The notes under the pieces are model-generated. The model was given only the letters and a program-made list of their open reading frames with translations. It was not told the origin of the DNA and searched no databases. Of a stretch of 64,000 nt of DNA, positions 17,523-26,614 are shown piece after piece. The first letter of the stretch is position 1. Each line of letters starts with the position of its first letter. The DNA lies in contig JAEWUD010000022.1 in the NCBI GenBank assembly GCA_023397475.1, positions 224,948-288,947 on the forward strand. The letters run 5' to 3'. Position numbers and translations under genes: made by a program. Origin of the DNA: Bacillota bacterium. GTDB taxonomy: Bacteria; Bacillota; Clostridia; Saccharofermentanales; Saccharofermentanaceae.

Positions 17523-17557
17523 ATCACCTCCGTGATACAAAGGTATCAGGAGGTGAT
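17523..17557 (-). promoter_or_regulatory. SD-sequestering hairpin ahead of pilin-like gene
   Basis: On the minus strand ATCACCTCC, then GATAC, a CTTT loop, GTATC, then GGAGGTGAT. The nine outer and five inner pairs are perfect, separated by a small internal loop. The 3' arm is the ribosome site of the pilin-like gene and the 5' arm is a full anti-SD copy. TTTTCTT follows the stem, so it might also act as an attenuator. Confidence 0.75.
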
Positions 17558-17628
17558 GTAGTATTTTTCGCGAATATTCGACAAAACATTTTTTATTCGA
17601 CAATCAAGTCGCGGATCCTCCGGGCAAA

Positions 17629-17651
17629 GGTTCTTCGTTTATCGAAGAACC
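17629..17651 (-). other. Hairpin overlapping the pheT stop codon
   Basis: GGTTCTTCG and CGAAGAACC pair around a loop that holds the pheT TAA. Only a weak TTTG follows, so it is a poor terminator and some readthrough into the pilin-like genes is likely; it may be an mRNA 3'-end or processing structure. Confidence 0.5.
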
Positions 17652-20062
17652 GCTCCGAATTCTTTCTGCAAACTGTCGAGTATCATAGCAAACGGTTCTT
17701 GAATCTCAGCATCCGACAAAGTCTTCTCGGGTGAACGGAAAAGAAGGCTATATGCGACGGACTTCTTACCCTGTCCAACCTGAGCACCCGTATACACGTC
17801 AAATAACTTCACTTCCGAAAGCAGCTTCCCTCCCTTTTTGCGAAGGACGCGTTCAATATCACCGACAGGAACCTTCGCATCCACAAGGATCGCAAGATCT
17901 CTGGAAATCCCGGGGAACTTAGGCAACTGTGTGAATACCCGTTTGGCGGTCGCTGCCTTAACGATCGCATCTGTCTCCAGAATCAGGAAGACCAGGCTCT
18001 CCGGGCACTCGAACTCATCTGCAACATCCGGATGAACATATCCGATGTATCCACAACGTTTCCCATTCACAAGAACGGCGGCACCACGACCCGGATGTAA
18101 GTAAGATATCTCGGAAACCGGTTCAAAAGACAGGCTCCGAATACCAAGATTCGTACAAAGTTCCGAAACAGCGCCCTTCATCGAGAAGAAGAGATCAGTT
18201 CTCTCTGCGGTATGTTCCGAGGCGAATGTAAATGCTGACAGAATCTGACGTTCTTCCGGCAAGAGTTGTGAATCTTCATTCGGTAAATAAACATAGGCAA
18301 TCTCGAAGATCGACGCTTCCTTCACGGAACGTTTATGATTTGTCGCGGCGATACGAAGCATCGAAGGAACCATGGAGGTTCGCATTACAGAGAAGTCTTC
18401 GCCGAGAGGATTCTGTATAACGAGTTGCTTGCGCAAAAGGTCATCTTGTGCGAGCAAAAGACGATCAAGATCTTTCGGACTCTCGAAGGAATATGTCAGG
18501 GCTTCAAAATACCCTTGAGAGACCATAATATCTTTGATTCGCTCAATCGTATTCTGTTCTGTCGTTCTTCCGCCGAGCATCGTTTTCCCGGAGAACAATG
18601 TCGGTGTAATCCGATTATATCCGTAGAAACGAGCGACTTCCTCCGCCAGGTCCGCCGAACACACGAGATCCGGACGATAACTCGGCGGAGTAACGCAATA
18701 GGAACTATCGACTCCGTCCACCAGGCAGCCTATCTCACGAAGGGTATCCGTCATAAAATCCTCGGATATGGACGTGCCAAGGAAATCATTGGTTTTCTTC
18801 ACCGAGAAAGGAATCGGAACAATGGTCTTCTTCGTCGGGTAGACATCGATCACGCCTTGCATGACGACACCACAGCCGAGAAGTTCAACCAGTTCACAGG
18901 CACGATTCAACGCGCGCAAGGCGTTCTCCGGATCAAGCCCCTTCTCATAGCGAGATGATGCCTCTGTACGAAGGCCGTTACGCATTGCCGTCCGGCGCAC
19001 ACTGATACCTTCGAAGGTCGCTGACTCGAAAAGAATCTCCGTCGTGTCGTCTTTGACTTCGGAGTTCTCGCTGCCCATAACACCAGCAATTGCGCAGACC
19101 TTGGACTCGTCGGCAATGACGAGCATATCGGAGGAAAGAACACGATCCACACCGTCCAACGTCTTCGTTTTTTCATGTTCCTGTGCCGTTCTGACAATAA
19201 TATGATTGCCGCTCAGGTATCGGAGATCAAAAGCATGCATTGGCTGTCCGAGCTCAATGCAGACATAGTTTGTAATGTCAACAATATTGTTGATCGGCCG
19301 CATACCCGCGTCACGAAGTCTTCGCTGCATCCAGTCCGGCGACGGCCCGATGCGGACGTTCTTGACGATGCGCGAGCAGTAACGGAAGCAGAGCTCGGGA
19401 TTACGAATTTCGATCGTCGCAAGATCGGAAGATCTCTCCTGGCCTTCCTCCCTAACCTTTGGCGTACATGCGCGAAAATCTGATCCGAGAGTGATGGCAG
19501 CTTCGCGTGCCAAACCCTCGATGGAGAAGCAGTCCGGCCGGTTCGAAGTGATCTCAAAATCGATCGTCGTCGTACCAAGCCCAAGAAATTCACGGACGTC
19601 CACGCCGATCTTCGTATCCGCCGGCATATGCCAGAGTCCGTTCTCCGAAGCCCCGGGGAAATCCTCGTGTGAGAATCCAAGTTCCTGGATCGAACAACAC
19701 ATGCCGTTGCTCTCGATGCCGCGAATCTTGCCCTTCTTGATCGTAAGACCGGACGGCAACTTCGCACCGGCAATCGCGACGGGACAGATCATTCCGACTT
19801 CAACATTGGGTGCGCCGCAAACAATGGACAGAACCCCGCCCAAGTCCTCACGACCCATGTCCGCTTCGACAAGAACCAGATGATCCGAATCCGGATGCGG
19901 TTTTCTCGAGAGAATCTTAGCAGTGAAAACATTCGAAATGTCTTCTCCGCTCGTAATAACGCCTTCCACCTTAGATCCCGAGAGCGTCATGCTCTCGCAG
20001 AAATCATGGGTTGGTATAGAAATTTCTGTGAAGTCCTGTAGCCATTCCAGCGGTGCTTTCAT
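17639..20062 (-). CDS. pheT: Phenylalanyl-tRNA synthetase beta subunit
   Basis: Half of the (alpha-beta)2 PheRS that charges tRNA-Phe; the beta subunit carries the editing (B3/4) and tRNA-binding domains. About 807 residues: EMAP-like tRNA-binding domain near 45-155 (KPHPDSDHLVLVEADMG, CGAPNV, GIESNGMCCS), B3/B4 region with ITSNRPDCFS, B5 domain, catalytic-like core (RTSMVPSMLRIAATN), and the C-terminal FDX-ACB domain with FPGISRDLAILVD. The ATG at 20062 has GGAGGCG nine bases upstream; the TTG five codons earlier is not needed. It follows pheS by 62 bases. Confidence 0.97.
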   Translation of the reverse strand: MKAPLEWLQDFTEISIPTHDFCESMTLSGSKVEGVITSGEDISNVFTAKILSRKPHPDSDHLVLVEADMGREDLGGVLSIVCGAPNVEVGMICPVAIAGAKLPSGLTIKKGKIRGIESNGMCCSIQELGFSHEDFPGASENGLWHMPADTKIGVDVREFLGLGTTTIDFEITSNRPDCFSIEGLAREAAITLGSDFRACTPKVREEGQERSSDLATIEIRNPELCFRYCSRIVKNVRIGPSPDWMQRRLRDAGMRPINNIVDITNYVCIELGQPMHAFDLRYLSGNHIIVRTAQEHEKTKTLDGVDRVLSSDMLVIADESKVCAIAGVMGSENSEVKDDTTEILFESATFEGISVRRTAMRNGLRTEASSRYEKGLDPENALRALNRACELVELLGCGVVMQGVIDVYPTKKTIVPIPFSVKKTNDFLGTSISEDFMTDTLREIGCLVDGVDSSYCVTPPSYRPDLVCSADLAEEVARFYGYNRITPTLFSGKTMLGGRTTEQNTIERIKDIMVSQGYFEALTYSFESPKDLDRLLLAQDDLLRKQLVIQNPLGEDFSVMRTSMVPSMLRIAATNHKRSVKEASIFEIAYVYLPNEDSQLLPEERQILSAFTFASEHTAERTDLFFSMKGAVSELCTNLGIRSLSFEPVSEISYLHPGRGAAVLVNGKRCGYIGYVHPDVADEFECPESLVFLILETDAIVKAATAKRVFTQLPKFPGISRDLAILVDAKVPVGDIERVLRKKGGKLLSEVKLFDVYTGAQVGQGKKSVAYSLLFRSPEKTLSDAEIQEPFAMILDSLQKEFGAVLR

Positions 20063-20124
20063 GTAAATCGCCTCCAAACGCGTAAATCATGATTTGAATT
20101 ATCAACTGTCACGAAATAAGAGGA

Positions 20125-21156
20125 TTACTTGAATTGCCGCAGGAAGCGGACATCATTCTCATATAAGTGACGGATATCGTCGATCCCGTATCGTCCCATC
20201 GCGGTTCGCTCTATACCGATACCGAACGCAAACCCGCTATAGATCTCCGGGTCAATTCCACAACCCGACAGCACCTCAGGATGAACCATACCGGCTCCAA
20301 GGACTTCGATCCAACCTTCTCCTTTACAAACACGGCAACCCTTGCCACCGCACGCCCAGCACGTAAGATCGACCTCACAGGACGGCTCGGTAAACGGGAA
20401 ATGATGCGGGCGAAGACGGATCTTCGTATTCTCGCCGAAAAGCTTCGCCGCGAAAAGCTGCAAGGAGCCGACAAGGTCGCCCATGGTAATTCCTTTATCT
20501 ACGACGAGGCCCTCGATCTGATGAAATATCGGCGAATGTGTACTGTCAAGAGCATCCGAACGATAAACCTTACCGGGACAGACGATGCGAATCGGCGGCT
20601 CAGTGACCTCCATGACACGCACTTGAACCGGTGATGTTTGCGGACGAAGTAAAATATTCTCAGAGAAATAAAATGTATCCTGTGTATCACGCGCCGGATG
20701 ACCCTTCGGGAGACGAAGCTTCTCAAAACTATAGGAATCGTATTCGACTTCAGGGCCTTCCGCCAGGGAGAAACCAAGGCCGAGGAATATCCCGCAAATC
20801 TCATCCACGACTTTATAAATCGGATGTCGCGAGCCCATGGAATTTGCCGCGGACGGCATCGTAACGTCGATTGTCTCGGCGGCCAGCTTCTGCGCATTCT
20901 CCGTCTGTGTAATTACACGGATTTTCTCCGACAACTCCGATTCCATCTCAGAACGAAGATCATTAACCAGCTGTCCGACGGCAGGACGTTCCTCAGCCGG
21001 AACTGATCCCATGCCGCGGAGAACCGTAGTCAACTCTCCCTTCTTTCCGAAGTAACGGACACGGATACCATCGGCTTCTACGGAAGTTGTGATGGCAGCG
21101 AGCTCACTGCGAAAAGTATCGCGTATCAGGTAAAGTGATGATGTCAGGTCACTCAT
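20125..21156 (-). CDS. pheS: Phenylalanyl-tRNA synthetase alpha subunit
   Basis: Catalytic subunit of PheRS. About 343 residues: N-terminal coiled coil, then class II motifs: motif 1 region around GSRHPIYKVVDEICGIF, motif 2 around RPQTSPVQVR and IVCPGKVYRSDALDSTHSPIFHQIEG, and motif 3 around FAFGIGIERTAM. The zinc-like CWACGGKGCRVCKGEGW segment is seen in many PheS. The ATG at 21156 has GGAGGC six bases upstream. Upstream sequence holds a terminator and a small hairpin but no recognisable T-box. Confidence 0.97.
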   Translation of the reverse strand: MSDLTSSLYLIRDTFRSELAAITTSVEADGIRVRYFGKKGELTTVLRGMGSVPAEERPAVGQLVNDLRSEMESELSEKIRVITQTENAQKLAAETIDVTMPSAANSMGSRHPIYKVVDEICGIFLGLGFSLAEGPEVEYDSYSFEKLRLPKGHPARDTQDTFYFSENILLRPQTSPVQVRVMEVTEPPIRIVCPGKVYRSDALDSTHSPIFHQIEGLVVDKGITMGDLVGSLQLFAAKLFGENTKIRLRPHHFPFTEPSCEVDLTCWACGGKGCRVCKGEGWIEVLGAGMVHPEVLSGCGIDPEIYSGFAFGIGIERTAMGRYGIDDIRHLYENDVRFLRQFK

Positions 21157-21180
21157 ATGCGCCTCCAAGCGGACGATTGA

Positions 21181-21198
21181 CGCGGTAACTGTACCGCG
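21181..21198 (-). other. Short perfect hairpin in pheS leader
   Basis: CGCGGTA / TACCGCG with a four-base loop, about 13 bases before the pheS ribosome site. It has a vague likeness to the end of a T-box sequence but the rest of that element is missing. Confidence 0.35.
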
Positions 21199-21211
21199 AA
21201 ATATAACGTCG

Positions 21212-21244
21212 ATAAAAAGAAAAAACCGTCCAATCGTTGGACGG
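21212..21244 (-). terminator. Terminator between MBL hydrolase gene and pheS
   Basis: CCGTCCAA / TTGGACGG stem with a three-base loop, followed on the minus strand by TTTTTTCTTTTT. It either ends the MBL hydrolase transcript or attenuates pheST. Confidence 0.9.
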
Positions 21245-21339
21245 ATATCTCATCCCGATGGAACTTGCCACGGAAGCCGGCTCAAAAAACCAAAGACCGC
21301 GCGAAGCCCCTCGCCCGACGTACGAAATATCTTAACATT

Positions 21340-21993
21340 TCACAGTATAGCTGTAAAGTAGGGGTTCTGTCTTTTCTCCCTGCCAATCGTGGTGGCCGGA
21401 CCGTGTCCGGGATACACTATCACTTCATCCGGAAGACGGGAGAGCTTGAGGAGAGAATGCAACATCTCCTCCATGGATCCGTCAAGATCGGTCCGTCCGA
21501 TTGTATCGGCAAACAAAGTATCTCCGGAGAAAAGGACCTGTGTCTTTGTCTCCCGACTCGTTTCCGAAACAAGAAGACACATCGATCCCTTCGAGTGACC
21601 GGGTGTATGAATGACACGTATCTCGATATCTTCCGATACATTAATGTCAAAATCAACCGGGCGAAGAATGTCTCCGTCCTTGAGAGCGCATATCGGCGGA
21701 TCTACAGATACATTAGCGATTTGCGGAAATGGAGATGACGTATTCCCGGAGAGAATATTTGAGCACTCAAGTTCGTGAGCCATAACGACCGCACCTGAAA
21801 GATGTCGAAAGGTGTTCGCTTCCGTCAGATGATCATAATGACCATGAGTAAGGAAAATCCCGCGAATATGAGCGCCATCAAGATCTATATGATCCATTCG
21901 AACACATGGATCAATAAGAAACGCATCCTTCCCAAAAGTAACAAGGTATGCATTGGCCTGTAATGGCCCGAATGGAAAACACTTAATCTTCAC
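21340..21993 (-). CDS. MBL-fold metallo-hydrolase (glyoxalase II-like)
   Basis: 217 residues with the metal site LTHGHYDHL (HxHxDH) near 70, VIHTPGHSKGSMC near 137, and LFSGDTLFADTIGRTD, the layout of the hydroxyacylglutathione hydrolase-like branch of the metallo-beta-lactamase fold. The substrate is unknown; thioesters are the usual class. The start is a GTG at 21993 with GGGAGG six bases upstream. Its neighbour mgsA makes methylglyoxal, so a role in methylglyoxal detoxification is an attractive inference but not shown. Confidence 0.85.
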   Translation of the reverse strand: MKIKCFPFGPLQANAYLVTFGKDAFLIDPCVRMDHIDLDGAHIRGIFLTHGHYDHLTEANTFRHLSGAVVMAHELECSNILSGNTSSPFPQIANVSVDPPICALKDGDILRPVDFDINVSEDIEIRVIHTPGHSKGSMCLLVSETSRETKTQVLFSGDTLFADTIGRTDLDGSMEEMLHSLLKLSRLPDEVIVYPGHGPATTIGREKRQNPYFTAIL

Positions 21994-22133
21994 GTGAGTC
22001 CTCCCGAAAATAATGTGCAGAACATATTATCACACATCCGGGAGATAAAGATGCGAACAAAACGTGATGAAATCTTGAAATATCTCGAAATTAACAAATA
22101 TAATTGACGAATCATCAATTCGTACGCTACCCA

Positions 22134-22526
22134 TTATGACCGGATAAGATCTCTCCAATCAAGATCTCCGCGGTCAATCGCGAGAATCAGGATCTCCGCC
22201 GACGCAAGATTGGTCGCATAAGGAATATTGTTATAATCGCAAGCCTTCAGAAGCCCGTTCGGCTGATCATACATCCCAAGCTGCGTATCGCGAAGATAGA
22301 ATACGGCGTCGATCTCGTTGAACATCGCCCGGGAAGCCAATTGGTCAAATCCACCGGTATAGTCCATCGACAATCCGACAACATCTAGTTCTGCGGAAGC
22401 AAGGAGAAGCTTGGCGGTATTTTGCATGGAAAATATCTCGTGCTTCGCGAAAAGCTGTCGATACGCGATGCAGAAGTTAACAAGCAATTCATTCTTACGG
22501 CTGTCCGCTAAAAGGACAATCTTCAT
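22134..22526 (-). CDS. mgsA: Methylglyoxal synthase
   Basis: Converts dihydroxyacetone phosphate to methylglyoxal and phosphate, a bypass of lower glycolysis. 130 residues, near the family size (E. coli 152). The phosphate-binding and catalytic segments line up: TGGFDQLASR (Asp of the catalytic GGDQQ region), DAVFYLRDTQ (second conserved Asp), and IPYATNLASAEILI at the C-terminus. The Asn-Thr-Ala pair in SMQNTAKLL corresponds to the TGTTG phosphate loop, but diverges from it. GGGAGGAAG precedes the ATG. Identification rests on the overall pattern. Confidence 0.8.
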   Translation of the reverse strand: MKIVLLADSRKNELLVNFCIAYRQLFAKHEIFSMQNTAKLLLASAELDVVGLSMDYTGGFDQLASRAMFNEIDAVFYLRDTQLGMYDQPNGLLKACDYNNIPYATNLASAEILILAIDRGDLDWRDLIRS

Positions 22527-22559
22527 ACTCTTCCTCCCGCACCTGCAATACTAACGTTC

Positions 22560-22588
22560 ATTTTACAAATACTCAAACCATTGCGCAA
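22560..22588 (-). promoter_or_regulatory. Candidate promoter for mgsA
   Basis: TTGCGC (22583-22588), 17-base spacer, TAAAAT (22560-22565) on the minus strand, 34 bases before the ATG. Confidence 0.5.
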
Positions 22589-22683
22589 GACGAAGCACCT
22601 ATCGAATCAGTAGAAACATTCGCTCTTTTTTTGGTGAAAAGAGACAGAGGCGAAAAAGACAAAATCAAACGGGCGACTCAATA

Positions 22684-25023
22684 TTACTGTTCCGTCGTCT
22701 CCGATGAGCTTGTTTCAATTGACGTTTCTGTCGGAATTACATCACCGATGGCGGCATCTTCTTCCTTCGTCTCCTGATTATTTGATTCAGAGATACCGAA
22801 GTACGCCATCATGAGTTTTTTTGCAATAATGGTTGTCGAAGATCCCCACTCACCCTTCTCAACGACCAGAGCGATCGCAATCTCCGGATCTTCGTACGGC
22901 GCATAAGCGACGAACAATCCGTTCGAGTACTCTTTGTTAGAATCTTCGAATCCGGTCTCCGCCGTTCCGGTCTTACAGCCGATCGTGATCGGAAAATCCA
23001 TGAAACTATCATACGCGGTTCCATTTATATCTTCACTAACGGCAAGCATGCCAAGCCGTACCGCTTCGAGAGTCGGTTCCGGGATATTCAGAGGCTTCAC
23101 TTCCGTTGACCCCGCATAGAGAATCGTACCGTCCTGTGCCGTAACATCTTTAATGACATGAGGGGTCACCAGTGTGTTCGTTGCGAGCGCGGCCGTATAG
23201 CGAGCGAGCTGCAATATTGTGAAAACATTGTCGAACTGTCCGATGGAACTCTGAGCGGTGTCGGCCGGAAACCACGTCTTGTCATATTCCTTCTCGCGAA
23301 GAAGACGTTTGGTCTCCTTACTTGCGCGAAGGCCCTGAACCTCACCCGGAAGATCGACACCGGTCAGTTCGCCAAGGCCGAATACTTCACCCCAGAAGTC
23401 AATTGCATCAATTCCCGTGTCGACGCCAAGTCGCTGAAAATAGACGTTACAGGAAGTCGCCATTCCATCTGAAAGAGAAAGCGGACCGTGACCTCCATTG
23501 GGTTCCTCAAGACATTTTACGATAAATCCATCAATATCGTACGGACTCTTACACTCAATTATTGTTGAACCGGGAGAGATGACTCCCTTCTCCAAACCCG
23601 CAACCGCCGTGACCATCTTGAACGTCGATCCCGGCGCGTATTGCGCCTGAATCGCACGATTGAAGAGCGGCTTGTCGGCATCCGTAATCTCAGCATAATC
23701 GCCGAGCCCGAGATAATACTTCACCTGTTCCGTCGCCTGCGCGTCATCTTCCATTGTCAAAACAAAGTCCATCGGATCGAAGTTAGGATACGAGACCATG
23801 GTTAAGATCTCACCCGTCTTCACGTTCAACATAACGATAGCGCCCGCGGAAGCCGTCTTATAGCCCGGTTCACCGTTGGCGGCGGCTTCATCGATGAAAT
23901 CCTTCAGGGCATCCATCGCGACCTTCTGCAGCTTGGTATCAATGGTCAGCCGTACATTGGCGCCGGCTACAGGCTCCATTCCGATCGTCTCCGGGAAGAA
24001 TAGTCCGTCCGCTCCCTCATCCGTCCAGATATTATATGGCTGAGTCCCGGACTGACCATGGAGATAGCGTTCCATCTGGGCTTCTATACCTTGCTGTCCG
24101 ACAACATCTTCCGCCGAATAACCGAAATCCTTTAAGGTTGTGTATGTCTCCTGAGAAATCTTGCCGATATAACCGACGACCTGCGAAGATGTCTCCGCTA
24201 AGGGTGAGTATACACGGCGGTACTCCTTCGCAGAGATGATTCCCTGATACTTCGTATTCTGTTCCAGAAGGAAACTGATCAGTTCTTCCGGCACGTCCGT
24301 CGCAATTTTGACGGCGGTTCCTGTCTGGAAGGCCCATCGCGCGGCATAGATCTGGTATCGAAGGAGCGCTATTCGATAGGCCTCTTCATCGGAATATTCG
24401 GTAGATATATTAAACACCTCTTTGGTGCGCAAATACAGGAAGAAAACTTGCGGATCCTTCTTCACATATTCGTCTGAATAAGAGACGATCGCGTCGGTAG
24501 TGGACTCCTTAAGCCCGAAAAGATTCTGACTGACCTGCCAGGAAGTGATCTTATCGTCGTCCTGCAAAAAGGTATAAGGATCAACCGATAGATAATCGGC
24601 AAGATCATACACAGGAACAACGTTATACTGATCGAAAAGATAGGACAATTCCAAAAGCATCGCATTGAGATGCTCATCATCCAGACCCGCATTGGCTATG
24701 AGAAGCGTATTAACTTCTTCGGTAGTCGCTAATGGAATGCCGTTACAATCGACAATATTTCCTCTCGGAGCGGGCACGATATATTGTTGCGAGACACCGG
24801 AAGACGAATTTAGAATTTGTGTCGTATTTCCGGAGAATTGCAGAGTCGATGTCATCACCAGAATGGTAATTCCGAAGAGCCAAAACAAGATTCCGAGGAT
24901 CGCATATCGACTCCGCAGCAATCCGAGCAGAGAAAATACCGATTGGGGCGTTTCTTTTGTCGTCGATTCTACGTGATCGTGGTCAAAGACGTATACACCG
25001 TCGTCATTTATCCTTTGCGCCAT
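22684..25023 (-). CDS. mrdA: Penicillin-binding protein 2 (elongasome transpeptidase)
   Basis: Class B PBP that cross-links peptidoglycan during cell elongation. 779 residues: one N-terminal membrane span (about 40-60), dimerisation domain, and transpeptidase domain with SxxK as STFK in APGSTFKMV, SxN as SCN, and KTGTAE near the C-terminus. An acidic Ser/Thr/Glu tail follows. GGAGGG precedes the ATG, inside the end of mreD, with which it overlaps by 16 bases. Last gene of the radC-mreC-mreD-mrdA series. Confidence 0.95.
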   Translation of the reverse strand: MAQRINDDGVYVFDHDHVESTTKETPQSVFSLLGLLRSRYAILGILFWLFGITILVMTSTLQFSGNTTQILNSSSGVSQQYIVPAPRGNIVDCNGIPLATTEEVNTLLIANAGLDDEHLNAMLLELSYLFDQYNVVPVYDLADYLSVDPYTFLQDDDKITSWQVSQNLFGLKESTTDAIVSYSDEYVKKDPQVFFLYLRTKEVFNISTEYSDEEAYRIALLRYQIYAARWAFQTGTAVKIATDVPEELISFLLEQNTKYQGIISAKEYRRVYSPLAETSSQVVGYIGKISQETYTTLKDFGYSAEDVVGQQGIEAQMERYLHGQSGTQPYNIWTDEGADGLFFPETIGMEPVAGANVRLTIDTKLQKVAMDALKDFIDEAAANGEPGYKTASAGAIVMLNVKTGEILTMVSYPNFDPMDFVLTMEDDAQATEQVKYYLGLGDYAEITDADKPLFNRAIQAQYAPGSTFKMVTAVAGLEKGVISPGSTIIECKSPYDIDGFIVKCLEEPNGGHGPLSLSDGMATSCNVYFQRLGVDTGIDAIDFWGEVFGLGELTGVDLPGEVQGLRASKETKRLLREKEYDKTWFPADTAQSSIGQFDNVFTILQLARYTAALATNTLVTPHVIKDVTAQDGTILYAGSTEVKPLNIPEPTLEAVRLGMLAVSEDINGTAYDSFMDFPITIGCKTGTAETGFEDSNKEYSNGLFVAYAPYEDPEIAIALVVEKGEWGSSTTIIAKKLMMAYFGISESNNQETKEEDAAIGDVIPTETSIETSSSETTEQ

Positions 25024-25592
25024 AATCCCTCCGTTGAAACCCGGGTACCTTCTTCTGGCTGAACATACCCAACGCGATATGGACCGATATACTTGATAAG
25101 GAATATCATCGGAATCGCGACCAAAAGATTAACACCGAGTTGCGGCAATATGCTGTCGAGTACAATGGTCTGAAACGGCAAATAGATGGTATCATGCCGT
25201 TCCAGCATGGGAATGAAAAAGAACCACAAATGGCCGATGATCTTATACCCGAGGGTCATAATCGTGACCTGAAGTATCGCTAAGCTGGCGCGGCTGTGGA
25301 ATGCCTTCGAGAAGAAGACAGATGATAGAATTCCAATGAAGAAAAAAAGCAAAGCTCCGACACCAAGCGTTGTCCCGGCAAGGACATCACGAATGAGACC
25401 GACGGTTAATCCGACAACCGCTCCGTCAAACGTCTTATAGAAATATCCGCTCAACACGACCAGAACCAGCATGAAGTCAGCGGTCTGATTACGCAGAGAG
25501 AACGAATCAGGAAATGAGACCTGAAGAGTTGTAAAAAATATGATGTATACCGAATATACAGCGATTTGTCGAATTCTTTCGTTACGCTTCAT
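25008..25592 (-). CDS. mreD: Rod shape-determining membrane protein MreD
   Basis: 194 residues with five or so membrane segments, including the SFSLRNQTADFMLVLVVLSG start and the GLIRDVLAGTTLGVGALLFF segment typical of MreD. It is a scaffold in the elongasome. AAGGAG lies five bases before the ATG. It follows mreC by 13 bases and overlaps mrdA. Confidence 0.92.
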   Translation of the reverse strand: MKRNERIRQIAVYSVYIIFFTTLQVSFPDSFSLRNQTADFMLVLVVLSGYFYKTFDGAVVGLTVGLIRDVLAGTTLGVGALLFFFIGILSSVFFSKAFHSRASLAILQVTIMTLGYKIIGHLWFFFIPMLERHDTIYLPFQTIVLDSILPQLGVNLLVAIPMIFLIKYIGPYRVGYVQPEEGTRVSTEGLWRKG

Positions 25593-25605
25593 TGCTCTCC
25601 TTCTC

Positions 25606-26526
25606 TTACGCTGCCGGTGTCGGAGTAACCGTTATAGAGGTGTCAGCGTTTGCGTCCACCGTTCCGTCTTCGGATGTCGCAGTCGGAGGGACCATGATAA
25701 ACACATCGGTTAGACTGGCAATATCCGAGTATGGCTTCAACATAGCAAAACGATTCAGCGGCGAGCTGTCATCGATCGAAACAATAACGCCAATAGGAAT
25801 TCCCGCCGGAAAAAGCCCGCCGGAGCCGCTGGTAACCAATTCATCTCCCACCTGGAGAACCGCTGAATCGGATAGCTGATCTACCTTGAGAAGTCCGTCT
25901 TCCTTGAGTTCAATCTCTCCGTGGACGATAACCGTCGCTCCATTTACCACATTGACGCGTGCGCTCACCGAAAATCCTTCATGAAGCAGCGGAAGAATCT
26001 TCGCGGAAGTCATGTCAGATGACAAAACCTTGCCGACGAGCTGCATTTGAGCGTCAACAACGGCGTAAGACGTGATCTCCTCATTGATAACAATCCCGTC
26101 TTTACTACCGACACCTACGCGAATCACGCTGAACCATTCATCGGCTTCTCTTGAAAGAATAGGAGCTCCGTAGATCTCATAATTCTCAAAAGTATCCTTA
26201 ATATGAAACGCGTCCTTGAGTTCTTCCCAGCGAATCGCCGCTTCCTTTTGCTGCTGAACTTGATACTGCAGTTCTGCGATCTGCGCCTCGAGCTCCCGAT
26301 TCTTATTGCGAATCTCAATTCCTTCGGTTATCGAAGAATAGAAGTCGGAAAAAGCATTGCCTCCACCGGCTATCGCCGTCTGAACCGGTTGAAGTACCAG
26401 CGTTATCGGCGTCGAGAGGTTGTGTATGAAGTTTCCCTGAATCGAGTCGAAAATAATGACGGCCACAAGAAGCAACACGACCAAAATAATAATAAATACC
26501 TTGTTGGCTAATAATTTTCTGAGCAC
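25606..26526 (-). CDS. mreC: Cell shape-determining protein MreC
   Basis: Bitopic elongasome protein: a membrane span at the N-terminus (KVFIIILVVLLLVAVIIF), coiled coil in the next ~70 residues, and the periplasmic beta-barrel domain (ISADEWFSVIRVGVGSKDGI region, GLLKVDQLSD, VGDELVTSGSGGLFPAGIPIG). I take the GTG at 26526 as start because GAGGTG lies just upstream; the frame is open to 26571. mreB, which normally precedes mreC, is not between radC and mreC here. Confidence 0.92.
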   Translation of the reverse strand: MLRKLLANKVFIIILVVLLLVAVIIFDSIQGNFIHNLSTPITLVLQPVQTAIAGGGNAFSDFYSSITEGIEIRNKNRELEAQIAELQYQVQQQKEAAIRWEELKDAFHIKDTFENYEIYGAPILSREADEWFSVIRVGVGSKDGIVINEEITSYAVVDAQMQLVGKVLSSDMTSAKILPLLHEGFSVSARVNVVNGATVIVHGEIELKEDGLLKVDQLSDSAVLQVGDELVTSGSGGLFPAGIPIGVIVSIDDSSPLNRFAMLKPYSDIASLTDVFIMVPPTATSEDGTVDANADTSITVTPTPAA

Positions 26527-26614
26527 AAAACACCTCGCCGGCACGATTGATAATCCGCACCTTGTGTTCAAAATCTTATGAAATTATACCATAGAATCGA
26601 TTTGACTTCCTGCG

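Noticed and set aside
21157..21339. T-box riboswitch ahead of pheS
   Set aside because: The expected AGGGTGG-ACCGCG element is absent; only a terminator and a short hairpin are visible.
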